NCBI RefSeq assembly: GCF_023921225.1
Contig: NZ_CP071527.1
Span: forward strand, 816,001-880,000
Direction: 5' to 3'
From: Legionella lytica
Lineage (GTDB): Bacteria > Pseudomonadota > Gammaproteobacteria > Legionellales > Legionellaceae
Length of the DNA: 64,000 bases
The position numbers and the translations under genes are program-made. Positions 46,317 through 55,814 of the stretch are shown here, piece by piece. Under the pieces are notes generated by a model that saw only the letters and a list, made by a program, of their open reading frames with translations, was not told where the DNA came from and searched no databases. The first letter of the stretch is position 1; every line of letters starts with the position of its first letter.

Positions 46317-47003
46317 ATGCAATCAGACGAACTAACAAATAAAATAGTAAATGAAGAAACCTCAAACCTCTCCGATGAAGAGCTACATGCGCAAGCGAAT
46401 CAATATATAGGTGAATTTAATCAGCTTATCTCTCAGAGCCTTCCTTCTGTAATATCTCAGATTATTACACGAGAAGTTTGGAGCAAAAGAGCAAAGGCCT
46501 ACGAAAACTTTGGTGAATATGCTCTTGATAAATCATCTGATGGTCTAGGTATTACTAACAATGAAATGTTGTGGTTCTTGCGCTCTGCCATGAATGTAAA
46601 TACTCAGCATGTCGCTCATTGGGGGGAGGTTCTTACCCGGGTGGATCGCTCCGTTAGGACCTATGCCAAAGAAAATAAAATCTCTATTAAAGATTTGAAT
46701 AATGATCTTAGAGAACAAGATAATGCTAATCCAGACCTGTACCAGGAAAACACGATTACGTATTTACCTTCCCATTCGCGTTCGGTTGATGGGCAGCTGT
46801 TGAAGTTAATGAAGAAAGATCCTGACGCCTATGAAAATGTGGTGCAAGGAAAAATGAATATTAACGAAACTTATGTGAAAGCACCAAGAAAACAATACCA
46901 ACCAATTGAAACAATTAAAAATAAATTTTCTAGCTTGTCTAAATCAGATCGCGAAGCCTTTTTGGAGTGGCTTGAACAAGAAAAAGAAAATCTTGTAGAT
47001 TAA
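46317..47003 (+). CDS. Hypothetical protein, 228 aa
   Basis: ATG 46317 follows AAGTGGA with suitable spacing; a TTG at 46296 is less likely. The protein is acidic and soluble. The C-terminal third (LLKLMKKDPDAYENVVQGKMNINETYV then SLSKSDREAFLEWLEQEKEN) resembles the helical segment found in ParB-like or replication-associated proteins, where a Lys-rich helix is followed by V-Q-G-K-x-x-I-N. This is a weak similarity. No operon partner; a REP-like palindrome follows. Confidence 0.6.
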   Translation: MQSDELTNKIVNEETSNLSDEELHAQANQYIGEFNQLISQSLPSVISQIITREVWSKRAKAYENFGEYALDKSSDGLGITNNEMLWFLRSAMNVNTQHVAHWGEVLTRVDRSVRTYAKENKISIKDLNNDLREQDNANPDLYQENTITYLPSHSRSVDGQLLKLMKKDPDAYENVVQGKMNINETYVKAPRKQYQPIETIKNKFSSLSKSDREAFLEWLEQEKENLVD

Positions 47004-47018
47004 TTGACACAAAGGTAG

Positions 47019-47042
47019 CCTTGATGCGTCGCGTAATCAAGG
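47019..47042. repeat. REP-like palindrome forming the end of the K+ channel gene
   Basis: Arms CCTTGAT / ATCAAGG around GCGTCGCGTA. The right arm encodes the final codons and TGA (47037-47039) of the leftward channel gene. Confidence 0.65.
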
Positions 47043-47672
47043 TTTCGACGCATATCTTCCTACCAGTTGAGCAATAAAAATGGCTAAATAGGCTTGGCCG
47101 CAGAAGGCTTCCATCCAAGACAAGCATTGCATAATAGGAGCGGTAGCTACCACATCGCCGTATCCTACGGTAGTTAAGGTGATGAATGAGAAATAAATTG
47201 CTCTGGTGTCGGCATAGGGCTCTAAACCGGTGATTGCTTGGGGATATATTAAATAAACAAGTAAATATAAATAGGCAAAAGTTAAACCGATAAACAGATA
47301 AGCAGAGAGGGAGCCAAATAAGGTCGTTACACTAATTGTCTTATCCTGTAATGTCAGTTTGATGCAAGTAACTGTCATTAAGAGGAAAAAAAGTAATCCG
47401 AAGAGTAATTTTAAAAAATGATCCGGAAAACTGATTAGCCACATGCTCACGGCAATTAGAACTATTTCTAACATGCCTAAAATAAATAAGCCGTGAATCA
47501 GTCTTTGTTTATGCTCCGCGATTGCTAGCAAACTTACAATAATTAGCGCCACTAAAAACAAATCTGCAAGTGACTGCTTGCCTGTTTGTGCTTCAATGGC
47601 TTTAAATAAGCAAAAAACTAAAATAACAAAGAATAAAAAAAGGAAACGCCATTTTTTTATAAGAGCCATCAT
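47037..47672 (-). CDS. Two-pore-type potassium channel family membrane protein
   Basis: 211 aa with five or six hydrophobic segments. The K+ selectivity filter TTVGYGD lies in a pore loop near residue 170, between the last two helices, as in Ion_trans_2 channels. No RCK or cyclic-nucleotide domain follows; the protein ends 15-20 residues after the last helix, where the REP-like element supplies the stop. Its ATG overlaps the stop of the RND permease (TAATG), implying coupled expression. Confidence 0.88.
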   Translation of the reverse strand: MMALIKKWRFLFLFFVILVFCLFKAIEAQTGKQSLADLFLVALIIVSLLAIAEHKQRLIHGLFILGMLEIVLIAVSMWLISFPDHFLKLLFGLLFFLLMTVTCIKLTLQDKTISVTTLFGSLSAYLFIGLTFAYLYLLVYLIYPQAITGLEPYADTRAIYFSFITLTTVGYGDVVATAPIMQCLSWMEAFCGQAYLAIFIAQLVGRYASKP

Positions 47673-50600
47673 TAATCTTCTTGTTGTTCTTTCTTGGGTT
47701 TAATCCGATACAAAATACAATAAAAGGCTGGAACTAAAAACATAGTAAGAATCGTTCCAACAGTTAATCCAAACATAATAGTTACTGCAAGAGAAACCCA
47801 AAAGACATCTTGTAGTAAGGGTATCACGCCTAATATAGTGGTCACGGCCGCATTAACTACTGGCGATAAACGGCTCAATCCTGCAGACACCACGGCATCA
47901 TATGGCTTCATACCATTGGCTAAATTTAAATTCACTTGATCCAAGAGCACCACGGAGTTTTTTATCATCATGCCCGATAAACTCATCGCTCCTAACAAGG
48001 CAATAAAACCAAAAGGTACTCCGGTAAGCAGCAAGCCGAAGGTAATCCCGATCATCGCAAAAGGAATTACAGCAATAATGATAATCGGCGGACGATAAGC
48101 ATTAAATAGCATGACAATAATTAACAGCATAATGACCACGGCGGGAAACAGGCCGGGTTTTAACGCATTCGCCGATTCGGTGCTGCTTTTATATTCCCCA
48201 TCCCAGGTCAAGGTGTAGCCTGGTGGTAATTTAATTTTTTCGAACTGTGGCAAGATACTCTCACGAAGAGTATTGGCGGTAACTTCATAGGGTGAGCATT
48301 GTACGGTAATCGCTCGTTTACGATCCCAACGCCAAAGTATAGGGTCTGTCCAGACAAGCTTTATCCCATCAACTACTTGTGAAACAGGTGTGGTTTTCGT
48401 GCTTAATTGTGAATTGACTTGTAATAAGGGCAGCTCAACAGCAGCGGTATCCCGTTCACTCAATGGCTGACGTAATATAATGGGAATCAAACTCTCTTGT
48501 TCGCGATAAAGCCCTACAGAAATTCCATCACTCGCTCGTTCTAAGGTTTGGGCTAAATCAAGCCGTGAAATACCTGCCCAACGCGCGCGCTCTTGTTGAT
48601 ATTCAGGAACAATTTGTAATACCGGTTCACGCCAATCAGTGCGTACATCAATTGCATGAGGACTTGCTCTTAAAATTTCCACCGCTTGATTTGCAAGATG
48701 ACGTAAAGTTTTTGGATCGGCATTGGCGGGTCCACTAAATCGAGCAGCGATTTTCCAGTTATTAAATGCGCCAACGGCATATTTACGTACTCTCACCATG
48801 GATTGTGGGTAATTTTTATCATTCCATTTTGGCAGGGTCGCGACTAATCTATCGACATCCTTCAAGCTGTTCATATTCACGATCAATTGCGCATAAGAGG
48901 AATAAGGGAATTCCGATTCCACTGGCAAGTAAAAGCGAGGAGGCCCTTGACCAATAAAGGTGCTTACACTGGTAACACCTGGGTCAGACAAAAGCTTTTT
49001 CTCAAGTTGTTCAAGATCCGTGGAGACCACCTGGATGCGAGTACCTTCAGGCGCCCAATAGTCAATCATTACTTGTAAGCGCGATGAATCGGGGAAATAC
49101 ATAATAGGGACGAAGCGAAAACCAATAACGGACAGTATCAACAGTCCACACATGCCCAGGCTAAAAAGTATTCGATAGCGTATCGCGGATTCAAGTACGA
49201 ACTTATATCCTTTATAAAATTTGCTATTATATGCTTCTTCTTGCCCCACTGTTTTCTTGGGATCAGGCATAAATAAAATACACAAAAGGGGAGTGGCTGT
49301 TTGGGAAAGCACCCAGCTTAAAAGAAGCGATACGGCAATGACTGTGAATAAACTTCCAGCATATTCTCCGGTATCGTAGGTTGATGCAAAAATGGGGTAA
49401 AAAGCCATTGATGCAACAACTGTTGCCCCTAATAATGGCCAAGCAGAAATTTGAGCGGCCTCTTCCGCGGCTTTTTCTCTCGGCATACCTTGCTGCAAAC
49501 GATGAATAAATCCATCGACTACTACAATGGCATTATCCACCATCATCCCCATGGCAATAATCAATGCCCCCAGAGAGACACGTTGCAAATCGATACGCAG
49601 CAATTGCATGACAATAAAGGTGCCCAAAATTGCTAAGATTAAGCCAGAAACACCAATGATCATTCCTGCTCTGAATCCCATGGTAAACGCTAATACCAGT
49701 AAAACGATTACTACCGCTTCGAGTAAATTAATGAGGAATGCGTCTATTGATTCAGCAACAATATCGGATTGCCATGAAATTTTATGAATCTCAATTCCTC
49801 GGGGAAGTTTGTCCTGCAATTCCTCAAGGCGTTTGTCTACATCTTGGCCCACTTTTACGGCATTAACTCCAGCAAGAGGCGCCAACGCGATTCCAATAGC
49901 GGGTAAGCCAGAATAGCGCATTAATTGCTCGGGAGGATCGATATAGCCTTCTTTAACCTCCGCAAAATCCCGAATTCGGATAATTTCATCATTGTTTTGT
50001 GGTTTGTTGGGTTTTAATTGGGGGGTAATTGCTAAATCACCAATAGCTTCTGCCGTATTAAACTCACCAGTTGGCGCAATTCGCATCCGTTGCAGCTGAT
50101 AATTGACGTGTCCTGCATTCACTACTTGGTTTTGCAATTTGAGGGTTTTTTCTATGTCTGCAAGCGACACCTCCAATTGCGAAAACTGAGTATTGGAAAT
50201 ATCCAAATAAATTCTTTTTTGCTGCACACCCCATAAATCAACTCTGGCTACTCCGGGAACAATGTTGAGTTCTTTTTGAATTTCCTTGGTGTAATTTTCA
50301 AGTTCAGCATAACTAAACCCATCAGCGGTTACTGCCAAGAGAAAACCAAAGACATAACCAAAATCATCTCCAACCACTGGTGTATCTGTTCCTGGGGGTA
50401 AACTGCTCTGAATATCCTGTACTTTCTTGCGTAAGTTATCCCAAACTTGGGGGAGGCGATCGGACCAATATTCGTTTTTGATGTTCACCTTAATGATGGA
50501 AAGTCCGGGTCTGGAAATAGACGAGATATCTTTTACTTCCGACATTTCTTGAATTTTTTTCTCGATACGATCCGTAACTTCTAATTCAACTTGTTCTGCG

Positions 50601-50767
50601 CTAGCGCCTGGATAATGCGTTGTGATCGTTGCTGTCTTCACGGTAAATTCCGGATCTTCCAAACGCCCAAGATTAAAGAAACAAATTGAGCCGGCAATAA
50701 CGAGTAACAATAAAATAAACGAGGTGACTGTTCTGTTTTTAATGGCGCTGTTTGCTAGTGAAGCCAT
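47672..50767 (-). CDS. RND-family efflux transporter permease
   Basis: About 1031 aa. Twelve membrane helices in two halves, with the start NRTVTSFILLLLVIAG and ALGALIIAMGMMVDNAIVVVD in helix 4, where the proton-relay aspartate is visible. Similar to the AcrB/MexB or CusA-independent multidrug branch. AAGGA seven bases before ATG 50767 selects this start over 50785. It follows the adaptor gene directly. No outer membrane TolC-like gene is in the unit. Substrate unknown. Confidence 0.94.
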   Translation of the reverse strand: MASLANSAIKNRTVTSFILLLLVIAGSICFFNLGRLEDPEFTVKTATITTHYPGASAEQVELEVTDRIEKKIQEMSEVKDISSISRPGLSIIKVNIKNEYWSDRLPQVWDNLRKKVQDIQSSLPPGTDTPVVGDDFGYVFGFLLAVTADGFSYAELENYTKEIQKELNIVPGVARVDLWGVQQKRIYLDISNTQFSQLEVSLADIEKTLKLQNQVVNAGHVNYQLQRMRIAPTGEFNTAEAIGDLAITPQLKPNKPQNNDEIIRIRDFAEVKEGYIDPPEQLMRYSGLPAIGIALAPLAGVNAVKVGQDVDKRLEELQDKLPRGIEIHKISWQSDIVAESIDAFLINLLEAVVIVLLVLAFTMGFRAGMIIGVSGLILAILGTFIVMQLLRIDLQRVSLGALIIAMGMMVDNAIVVVDGFIHRLQQGMPREKAAEEAAQISAWPLLGATVVASMAFYPIFASTYDTGEYAGSLFTVIAVSLLLSWVLSQTATPLLCILFMPDPKKTVGQEEAYNSKFYKGYKFVLESAIRYRILFSLGMCGLLILSVIGFRFVPIMYFPDSSRLQVMIDYWAPEGTRIQVVSTDLEQLEKKLLSDPGVTSVSTFIGQGPPRFYLPVESEFPYSSYAQLIVNMNSLKDVDRLVATLPKWNDKNYPQSMVRVRKYAVGAFNNWKIAARFSGPANADPKTLRHLANQAVEILRASPHAIDVRTDWREPVLQIVPEYQQERARWAGISRLDLAQTLERASDGISVGLYREQESLIPIILRQPLSERDTAAVELPLLQVNSQLSTKTTPVSQVVDGIKLVWTDPILWRWDRKRAITVQCSPYEVTANTLRESILPQFEKIKLPPGYTLTWDGEYKSSTESANALKPGLFPAVVIMLLIIVMLFNAYRPPIIIIAVIPFAMIGITFGLLLTGVPFGFIALLGAMSLSGMMIKNSVVLLDQVNLNLANGMKPYDAVVSAGLSRLSPVVNAAVTTILGVIPLLQDVFWVSLAVTIMFGLTVGTILTMFLVPAFYCILYRIKPKKEQQED

Positions 50768-50768
50768 T

Positions 50769-51842
50769 TTAATTTCCTTGTTCATCTAAAATGGTGACTT
50801 TTTCCCCTTCTTTTAGGCTATGAATGCCTGCGGTCACCACCCATTCTTTTTCATGCAATCCTTGAATAACCGAAATTCCAGTCGGCGTGAGCTCGCCAAT
50901 GACCACTTCACGTCGGTGCAGTTGTTGTGTTTGTGGATCGATTATCCAGACATAAGTTTTTTTTTCTGAATCGGTGGTCAAAACTGAAGAAGCAGGGATC
51001 GTTACTTTATTTTGAATCTTTGCTTGTTCCACACGTCCAGTAGCTTTACCAGCCATGCCAGGTAATATCTCAATATCCGTAGGTTGTTGCATAAGGAGTG
51101 TAACAGGGTAGGTACGTGTTTCCGGAGATGCTTCATTACTTATTTCTTTTACTTGTGCGGTAATTGGGTGATTGGGAAATGGGTCGAAACGTACAATAAT
51201 ATTTTTTACCAATGGAATGTAACTTATCAGTCCCTCGGGAATCTGAATGACCATTTCAATTTGCGAGGTATCTAATAAGCGAGCGATGTTTTGCTTACTC
51301 GCAATGGTTTGATAATTTTCCACATATAAGTTTGATATTTTTCCATGGAATGGCGCTAGGAGTACACTGTCTTTTAGTGTTTTCTCTGCTAAATCTTTAT
51401 TTGCCTGTGACACGGCAAGCTTGGCTTTTAACAGATCATAATCTGCTTTGGAAATATGTCCTTTACCTACGAGTGCTTTAGCCCGTGTGTAATTTTGTTG
51501 ATCACGAATAAACTCTGCTTGAGCTGATTGTATTTTTGCTTCAAATTCTCGCTGATCAAGTTTCGCAATTAAGGCGCCTTTTTTAACTTGGTCCCCAATT
51601 TTAACAGGTAATTCGATTAAAGAGCCGTCCACATTAAATGATAGATTAACTTGTTGAAAGGCTCTGGCTCGGCCTGGAAACGCTCGGCCATTGAGTTCAT
51701 TTGAGTTGCCTATTTGAATTGCTTTAACCGGTCTGATTTGGGCAGGGGGACGAGTATTATCATTTTGACTACATGAAATCCCTAGGGCTGTAATCAGGAT
51801 TAGAATAAAATAATAAACGCGTGATGGAGCAAGCTTTCTCAT
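50769..51842 (-). CDS. RND efflux periplasmic adaptor (membrane fusion) lipoprotein
   Basis: About 357 aa. N-terminal lipoprotein signal (ITALGISCSQN, Cys near residue 24), barrel-sandwich hybrid segments (NLSFNVDGSLIELPVKIGDQVKKG, LLAPFHGKISNLYVENYQ), a coiled hairpin between and a beta-barrel after. AAGGA eight bases before the fourth codon of the open frame (ATG 51842) fits as start. Links the RND pump to an outer membrane channel. Confidence 0.93.
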   Translation of the reverse strand: MRKLAPSRVYYFILILITALGISCSQNDNTRPPAQIRPVKAIQIGNSNELNGRAFPGRARAFQQVNLSFNVDGSLIELPVKIGDQVKKGALIAKLDQREFEAKIQSAQAEFIRDQQNYTRAKALVGKGHISKADYDLLKAKLAVSQANKDLAEKTLKDSVLLAPFHGKISNLYVENYQTIASKQNIARLLDTSQIEMVIQIPEGLISYIPLVKNIIVRFDPFPNHPITAQVKEISNEASPETRTYPVTLLMQQPTDIEILPGMAGKATGRVEQAKIQNKVTIPASSVLTTDSEKKTYVWIIDPQTQQLHRREVVIGELTPTGISVIQGLHEKEWVVTAGIHSLKEGEKVTILDEQGN

Positions 51843-51973
51843 AAACATCATCCTTGACTATAGAGATTTTATTATTAGTTAATAGTGCATTGCCATTTTC
51901 AGTATAGTTTAAAAAAGCATAACAACTCATACAATTTTATCCCTAAATCGGCTAAGTTGTTTTTTCTACATAG

Positions 51974-52735
51974 CTATTTTTTTAATCCATATCCCGTTTT
52001 AAAAATCCAGCCAATAATAGCCAGACACAGCACGGTAAATGTTAAAATCATGGTGACGCTAATCGTTATACTTACATCACTGTGTTCATAAAAGCTCCAG
52101 CGAAATCCGCTCACTAAATAGACGACGGGATTTGCCAATGAAATTTTATACCAGAGTGGGGGAAGCATATGGATTGAGTAAAAACTGCCGCCAAGAAAAG
52201 TGAGGGGGGTAATGATGAGCAGTGGAATTAATTGTAATTTCTCAAAGCCATCAGCCCATATGCCGATGATAAAACCAAGCAAGCTAAAAGTCACACTGGT
52301 CATAATTAAAAAGAAGGCCATCCACATCGGATGTGCAATACGTAATGGTACAAAAAACCAGGCGGTAGCCAGCACAATCACCCCAATGATCACGGATTTA
52401 GTCGCGGCAGCTCCCACGTAACCTAACATGACTTCGACAAAAGAAAGAGGGGCAGAGAGGATTTCATAGATGGTGCCGGTAAAACGAGGAAAATAAATCC
52501 CAAAAGATGCGTTGGATACGCTCTGCCCCAAGATGGTCAGCATAATCAGTCCAGGAACAATAAATGCACCATAGGGGATGTCATTAATCGCTTGCATGTG
52601 AGAACCAATAGCCGAGCCAAACACAATAAAGTAAAGGACCGTTGAGATAACAGGTGAGGCAATGCTTTGTCCTAGTGTACGAAACATGCGTGCCATTTCA
52701 AACTGATAAATTGCACCAACACCACGTAGATTCAT
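51974..52735 (-). CDS. yadH: ABC-2 type transporter permease (YadH-like)
   Basis: 253 aa with six membrane helices and the ABC-2 signature in the last third ([21 protein letters not shown]). Length and sequence fit E. coli YadH. It overlaps the ATPase gene by 4 bp (ATGA). Probable exporter of an unknown compound. Confidence 0.92.
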   Translation of the reverse strand: MNLRGVGAIYQFEMARMFRTLGQSIASPVISTVLYFIVFGSAIGSHMQAINDIPYGAFIVPGLIMLTILGQSVSNASFGIYFPRFTGTIYEILSAPLSFVEVMLGYVGAAATKSVIIGVIVLATAWFFVPLRIAHPMWMAFFLIMTSVTFSLLGFIIGIWADGFEKLQLIPLLIITPLTFLGGSFYSIHMLPPLWYKISLANPVVYLVSGFRWSFYEHSDVSITISVTMILTFTVLCLAIIGWIFKTGYGLKK

Positions 52736-53664
52736 TTTTCCCCCAATAAGCCAATGAAGATTTCTTCTAAACTACTTTGATGACTATAGATATCTTTCGG
52801 GCGGATGCCATTTGATTTTAGATTATCCAATACATCGGAAATATCATTATCGGCTTCAGTATCGTAAGTTAAAATCAATTTACCACCATTGTCATCGTGT
52901 TCTAATGTTAACGGATAATCTTTTAAACCGGCAGGTATGCTGGCTAATGGTTCGCGTAACAGGAAAATCATTTGTCGTTTACCCATTTTGTGCATTAAGG
53001 TATTCTTATCTTCAGTGAGAATTAAATTACCTTTATTAATAATTCCCACACGGTCAGCCATTCTTTGTGCTTCCTCAATATAGTGGGTGGTGAGAATAAT
53101 GGTAATTCCGGTTTCACGTAAGGCCCGCACTTGTGCCCACATGGATTTACGCAGCTCCACATCGACACCAGCGGTAGGTTCATCAAGAAAAAGGATTTGC
53201 GGCTCATGGGAGAGCGCTTTGGCGACCATAACGCGACGTTTCATCCCGCCGGACAAATGTTGCAGCTGTGAGCCTTTTTTATCCCACAGTGAGAGCCGCT
53301 TTAATAGTTCTTCAATATATGAGGGATTCTTGGGTTTGCCAAACAAACCGCGACTGAAACTAACGGTATCCCATACCGTTTCAAATGCATCTGTCGTAAG
53401 CTCTTGGGGTACTAAACCAACCGCAGTACGTGCCTCGCGGTATTGGCGGATGTTGTCATAACCGGATATGGTGACTGTCCCATGAGTAGGTTGTACAATG
53501 CCGCAAATCGCATTAATCAGTGTTGTTTTGCCCGCACCATTAGGTCCAAGCAAAGCAAAAATTTCCCCTTGACGAATTTCAAGGTTAATATCTTCTAATG
53601 CTTTAAAACCATTTTCATAAATCTTTTGCAGTGCATTAATTGAAATAGCAATATCATTTGGCAT
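52732..53664 (-). CDS. yadG: ABC transporter ATP-binding protein (YadG-like)
   Basis: 310 aa. Walker [10 protein letters not shown], signature [15 protein letters not shown], Walker [13 protein letters not shown] and H-loop TTHYIEEA are intact. The C-terminal ~80 residues match YadG. Partner of the permease downstream. The upstream 468 bp separate it from a divergent gene. Confidence 0.94.
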   Translation of the reverse strand: MPNDIAISINALQKIYENGFKALEDINLEIRQGEIFALLGPNGAGKTTLINAICGIVQPTHGTVTISGYDNIRQYREARTAVGLVPQELTTDAFETVWDTVSFSRGLFGKPKNPSYIEELLKRLSLWDKKGSQLQHLSGGMKRRVMVAKALSHEPQILFLDEPTAGVDVELRKSMWAQVRALRETGITIILTTHYIEEAQRMADRVGIINKGNLILTEDKNTLMHKMGKRQMIFLLREPLASIPAGLKDYPLTLEHDDNGGKLILTYDTEADNDISDVLDNLKSNGIRPKDIYSHQSSLEEIFIGLLGEK

Positions 53665-54131
53665 GAAGAGCGTCGCTCCTTACATCTTAAGGATCATTTA
53701 TGAATAACAGGTACTGCTATGTTACCCTCAAATGGGGCTAGTCGTCATCTAACTTGCTTATAACAAAAAAATTTATACTCACTTCGCTTCGTATGCCAAA
53801 AGGGTGTTAAGGCAGGTAGGGCCTACTTTCATAGGTACTTCGATGCGAAAAAATAAACTACTAATTTATGATTTTCCTCTAATTATCTTGAAATTAGCCC
53901 CAACAATCCTTATATAGTTCTTATCTCTTAATTTAAATTGCAGTGTTAATTTAACAATAAGAGGATTTAAGTTATGTCATCAGTTCAAATATTTCGTTCT
54001 GTTTCATACTCATCGGCAATGGAAGTGCCGCTCTAAATAAGAAATTTTATGGAAAGGTAAAAATTGTCGATTGCTAATCGATGTTCCGTTTTAACTATGT
54101 GAGACAACCACGGGTTGTAGGCATAAATTAG
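53665..54131. other. Divergent intergenic region of 467 bp
   Basis: Between yadG and the bestrophin gene. It contains a short palindromic GTAGGGCCTAC core near 53815 and one 20-codon ORF (53974-54036) with a GAGGA site before its ATG. Nothing else recognisable; it must hold promoters for both flanking genes. Confidence 0.45.
53974..54036 (+). CDS. Possible 20-aa peptide
   Basis: ATG preceded by AAGAGGA at a nine-base spacing, reading MSSVQIFRSVSYSSAMEVPL then stop. It is too short to judge; it could be a leader peptide for the bestrophin-carbonic anhydrase operon or chance. Confidence 0.25.
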   Translation: MSSVQIFRSVSYSSAMEVPL

Positions 54132-55046
54132 ATGCGAAGGGTTATGAAAGAAAATAAGAAAATTAGAAATCAATATGAATATCCTAACTTTATGGATTGT
54201 GCGCTTGCCATTCATGGTTCGGTTACTCCCAGGGTATTTAGCAAGGTTTTGGCAGTATTTGTTTATGCCTGTTTTATTTCTGCGCTAAGTATTTTTATTC
54301 CCGATTTGGCTTTGCCAATAAGCCCTTTTGAATACGCAGGGGTAATTATGGGATTAATTTTAGTTTTTCGGGTCAATGCGGGATATGATCGCTGGTGGGA
54401 GGCAAGAAAACTCTGGGGTACTGTGGTTAATTGCAGCAGAAATATGGCAATTATCATAAAAAGTTATGTAGATCCTGCAAATAAAGGCGAGATAGAAAAA
54501 ATGCTTGGTCTGGTTGCAGCAATGCCCTTCCTGATGAAGAATAGTCTGCGGGGCAGTGATTCTGTCGAAGAGGTAAAACATTTATTGAGTGAGGAAACTT
54601 ATGCTGAAATGCAGGAGTGGCAGCATAAACCTAATTTTATTTCAGCAAAACAAGCCTCAATCTTGTCGCAAATGCAAGAAAGTGAGCAGTTAAATCAGTT
54701 TTCTTTTTTGAAAGCAGAAGAGGTGCGGGAAACAATTATTGATTGCCAAGGCGCATGTGAGCGGATATTAAAAACGCCTATGCCTTTTGTTATGGCAATT
54801 AAATCACGTCGATTTATTTTGCTCTTTTTGCTCATCCTTCCGGCGGCTTTAGTTAACTATTCTCCGTATATTAGTCCTATGGTCGTGACTTTGGTTGCCT
54901 ATGCGCTTTTTTCTCTGGATCAAATAGGAGTGGAATTACAAAATCCCTTTTCTATTGATAATTTGAGTCACTTACCTTTGAATGATATTTGCAAGACCAT
55001 CGAGAGAAACGTCATGGAAATTAAAAAAAACGATATAAATAATTAA
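54132..55046 (+). CDS. Bestrophin-like (YneE/UPF0187) anion channel
   Basis: 304 aa with the conserved bestrophin-family core: SPFEYAGVIMGLILVFRVNAGYDRWWEARKLWG and late LDQIGVELQNPFSIDNLSHLPL. The protein has four membrane helices and is expected in the inner membrane; bacterial homologues form pentameric channels and eukaryotic ones carry chloride or bicarbonate. An in-frame ATG four codons later could also start. Its stop is 20 bp before a beta-carbonic anhydrase gene. Confidence 0.9.
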   Translation: MRRVMKENKKIRNQYEYPNFMDCALAIHGSVTPRVFSKVLAVFVYACFISALSIFIPDLALPISPFEYAGVIMGLILVFRVNAGYDRWWEARKLWGTVVNCSRNMAIIIKSYVDPANKGEIEKMLGLVAAMPFLMKNSLRGSDSVEEVKHLLSEETYAEMQEWQHKPNFISAKQASILSQMQESEQLNQFSFLKAEEVRETIIDCQGACERILKTPMPFVMAIKSRRFILLFLLILPAALVNYSPYISPMVVTLVAYALFSLDQIGVELQNPFSIDNLSHLPLNDICKTIERNVMEIKKNDINN

Positions 55047-55066
55047 GTTAATGGATTGGAGTATTT

Positions 55067-55693
55067 ATGAAAACAATTGGTAAAAAAGAACAACATAATA
55101 TCACCCCAGACCAAGCAATCGATTTGCTGCACAAGGGAAATCAACGGTTTATTCAAAACTTGCGATTTAATCGAAATTTACTACAACAAGTGAATGAAAC
55201 CGCGGACGGACAATTCCCATTTGCTACCATTTTAAGTTGTATTGATTCACGCACACCTGCAGAGCTGATCTTTGACCAAGGCTTGGGAGATGTTTTTAGC
55301 GTTAGAATCGCAGGTAATATTGTTAATGAAGATATTATCGGCAGTTTAGAGTTTGCCTGTAAAGCAGCTGGGTCTAAATTAATTGTCGTACTAGGCCATA
55401 CCAATTGCGGTGCAATAAAAGGTGCATGTGACAATGCCCAGCTGGGATCTTTGACCCAGTTGTTAGAAAAAATAAAACCAGCAATTCAACAAGAAAAAAC
55501 ATTTAAAGAAGACCGAAATGGGAGTAATCTAGCTTACGTTAATGAAGTTGCCAAAATTAACATCAACAATAGCATTCAAAATATTTTAAATAAAAGCAAT
55601 ATTATCAAAGAACTAATCGAGCAAAAAACGATTAAAATTATTGGTGGTTTGTACGATGTGTCTTCGGGCGAGGTCTTATTTTTTGAAGAGTAA
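55067..55693 (+). CDS. Beta-carbonic anhydrase, plant-type length
   Basis: 208 aa. Zinc site C58, H111, C114 and catalytic D60/R62 (SCIDSRTPAEL, GHTNCGAIKG) are conserved. TTGGAG precedes the ATG. Interconverts CO2 and bicarbonate in the cytoplasm; no signal peptide. Unlike the enzyme at 20102 it has no C-terminal extension. Directly downstream of the bestrophin-like gene, suggesting a bicarbonate-handling pair. Confidence 0.95.
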   Translation: MKTIGKKEQHNITPDQAIDLLHKGNQRFIQNLRFNRNLLQQVNETADGQFPFATILSCIDSRTPAELIFDQGLGDVFSVRIAGNIVNEDIIGSLEFACKAAGSKLIVVLGHTNCGAIKGACDNAQLGSLTQLLEKIKPAIQQEKTFKEDRNGSNLAYVNEVAKININNSIQNILNKSNIIKELIEQKTIKIIGGLYDVSSGEVLFFEE

Positions 55694-55814
55694 ATAAAAT
55701 AGTGGCTTGCCTATTTTGCTTAGAGAAGAAGTAATAATTGGTTTGAGTACTCGGTTGAATCGCGATTACTCGAACCTTTGTCCTAAAGCTTTAATTTTTG
55801 CAAAGGAGATTTAT

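Noticed and set aside
46317..47003. Calling the 228-aa protein a ParB homologue
   Set aside because: Only a short helical segment is reminiscent; no ParB N-terminal motif is present.
53087..53461. 124-aa rightward ORF in yadG
   Set aside because: Antisense shadow of the ABC ATPase, whose motifs are all intact.
55707..55814. N-terminal extension of the Hsp20-like gene
   Set aside because: The signal peptide and strong ribosome site both place the start at 55815.
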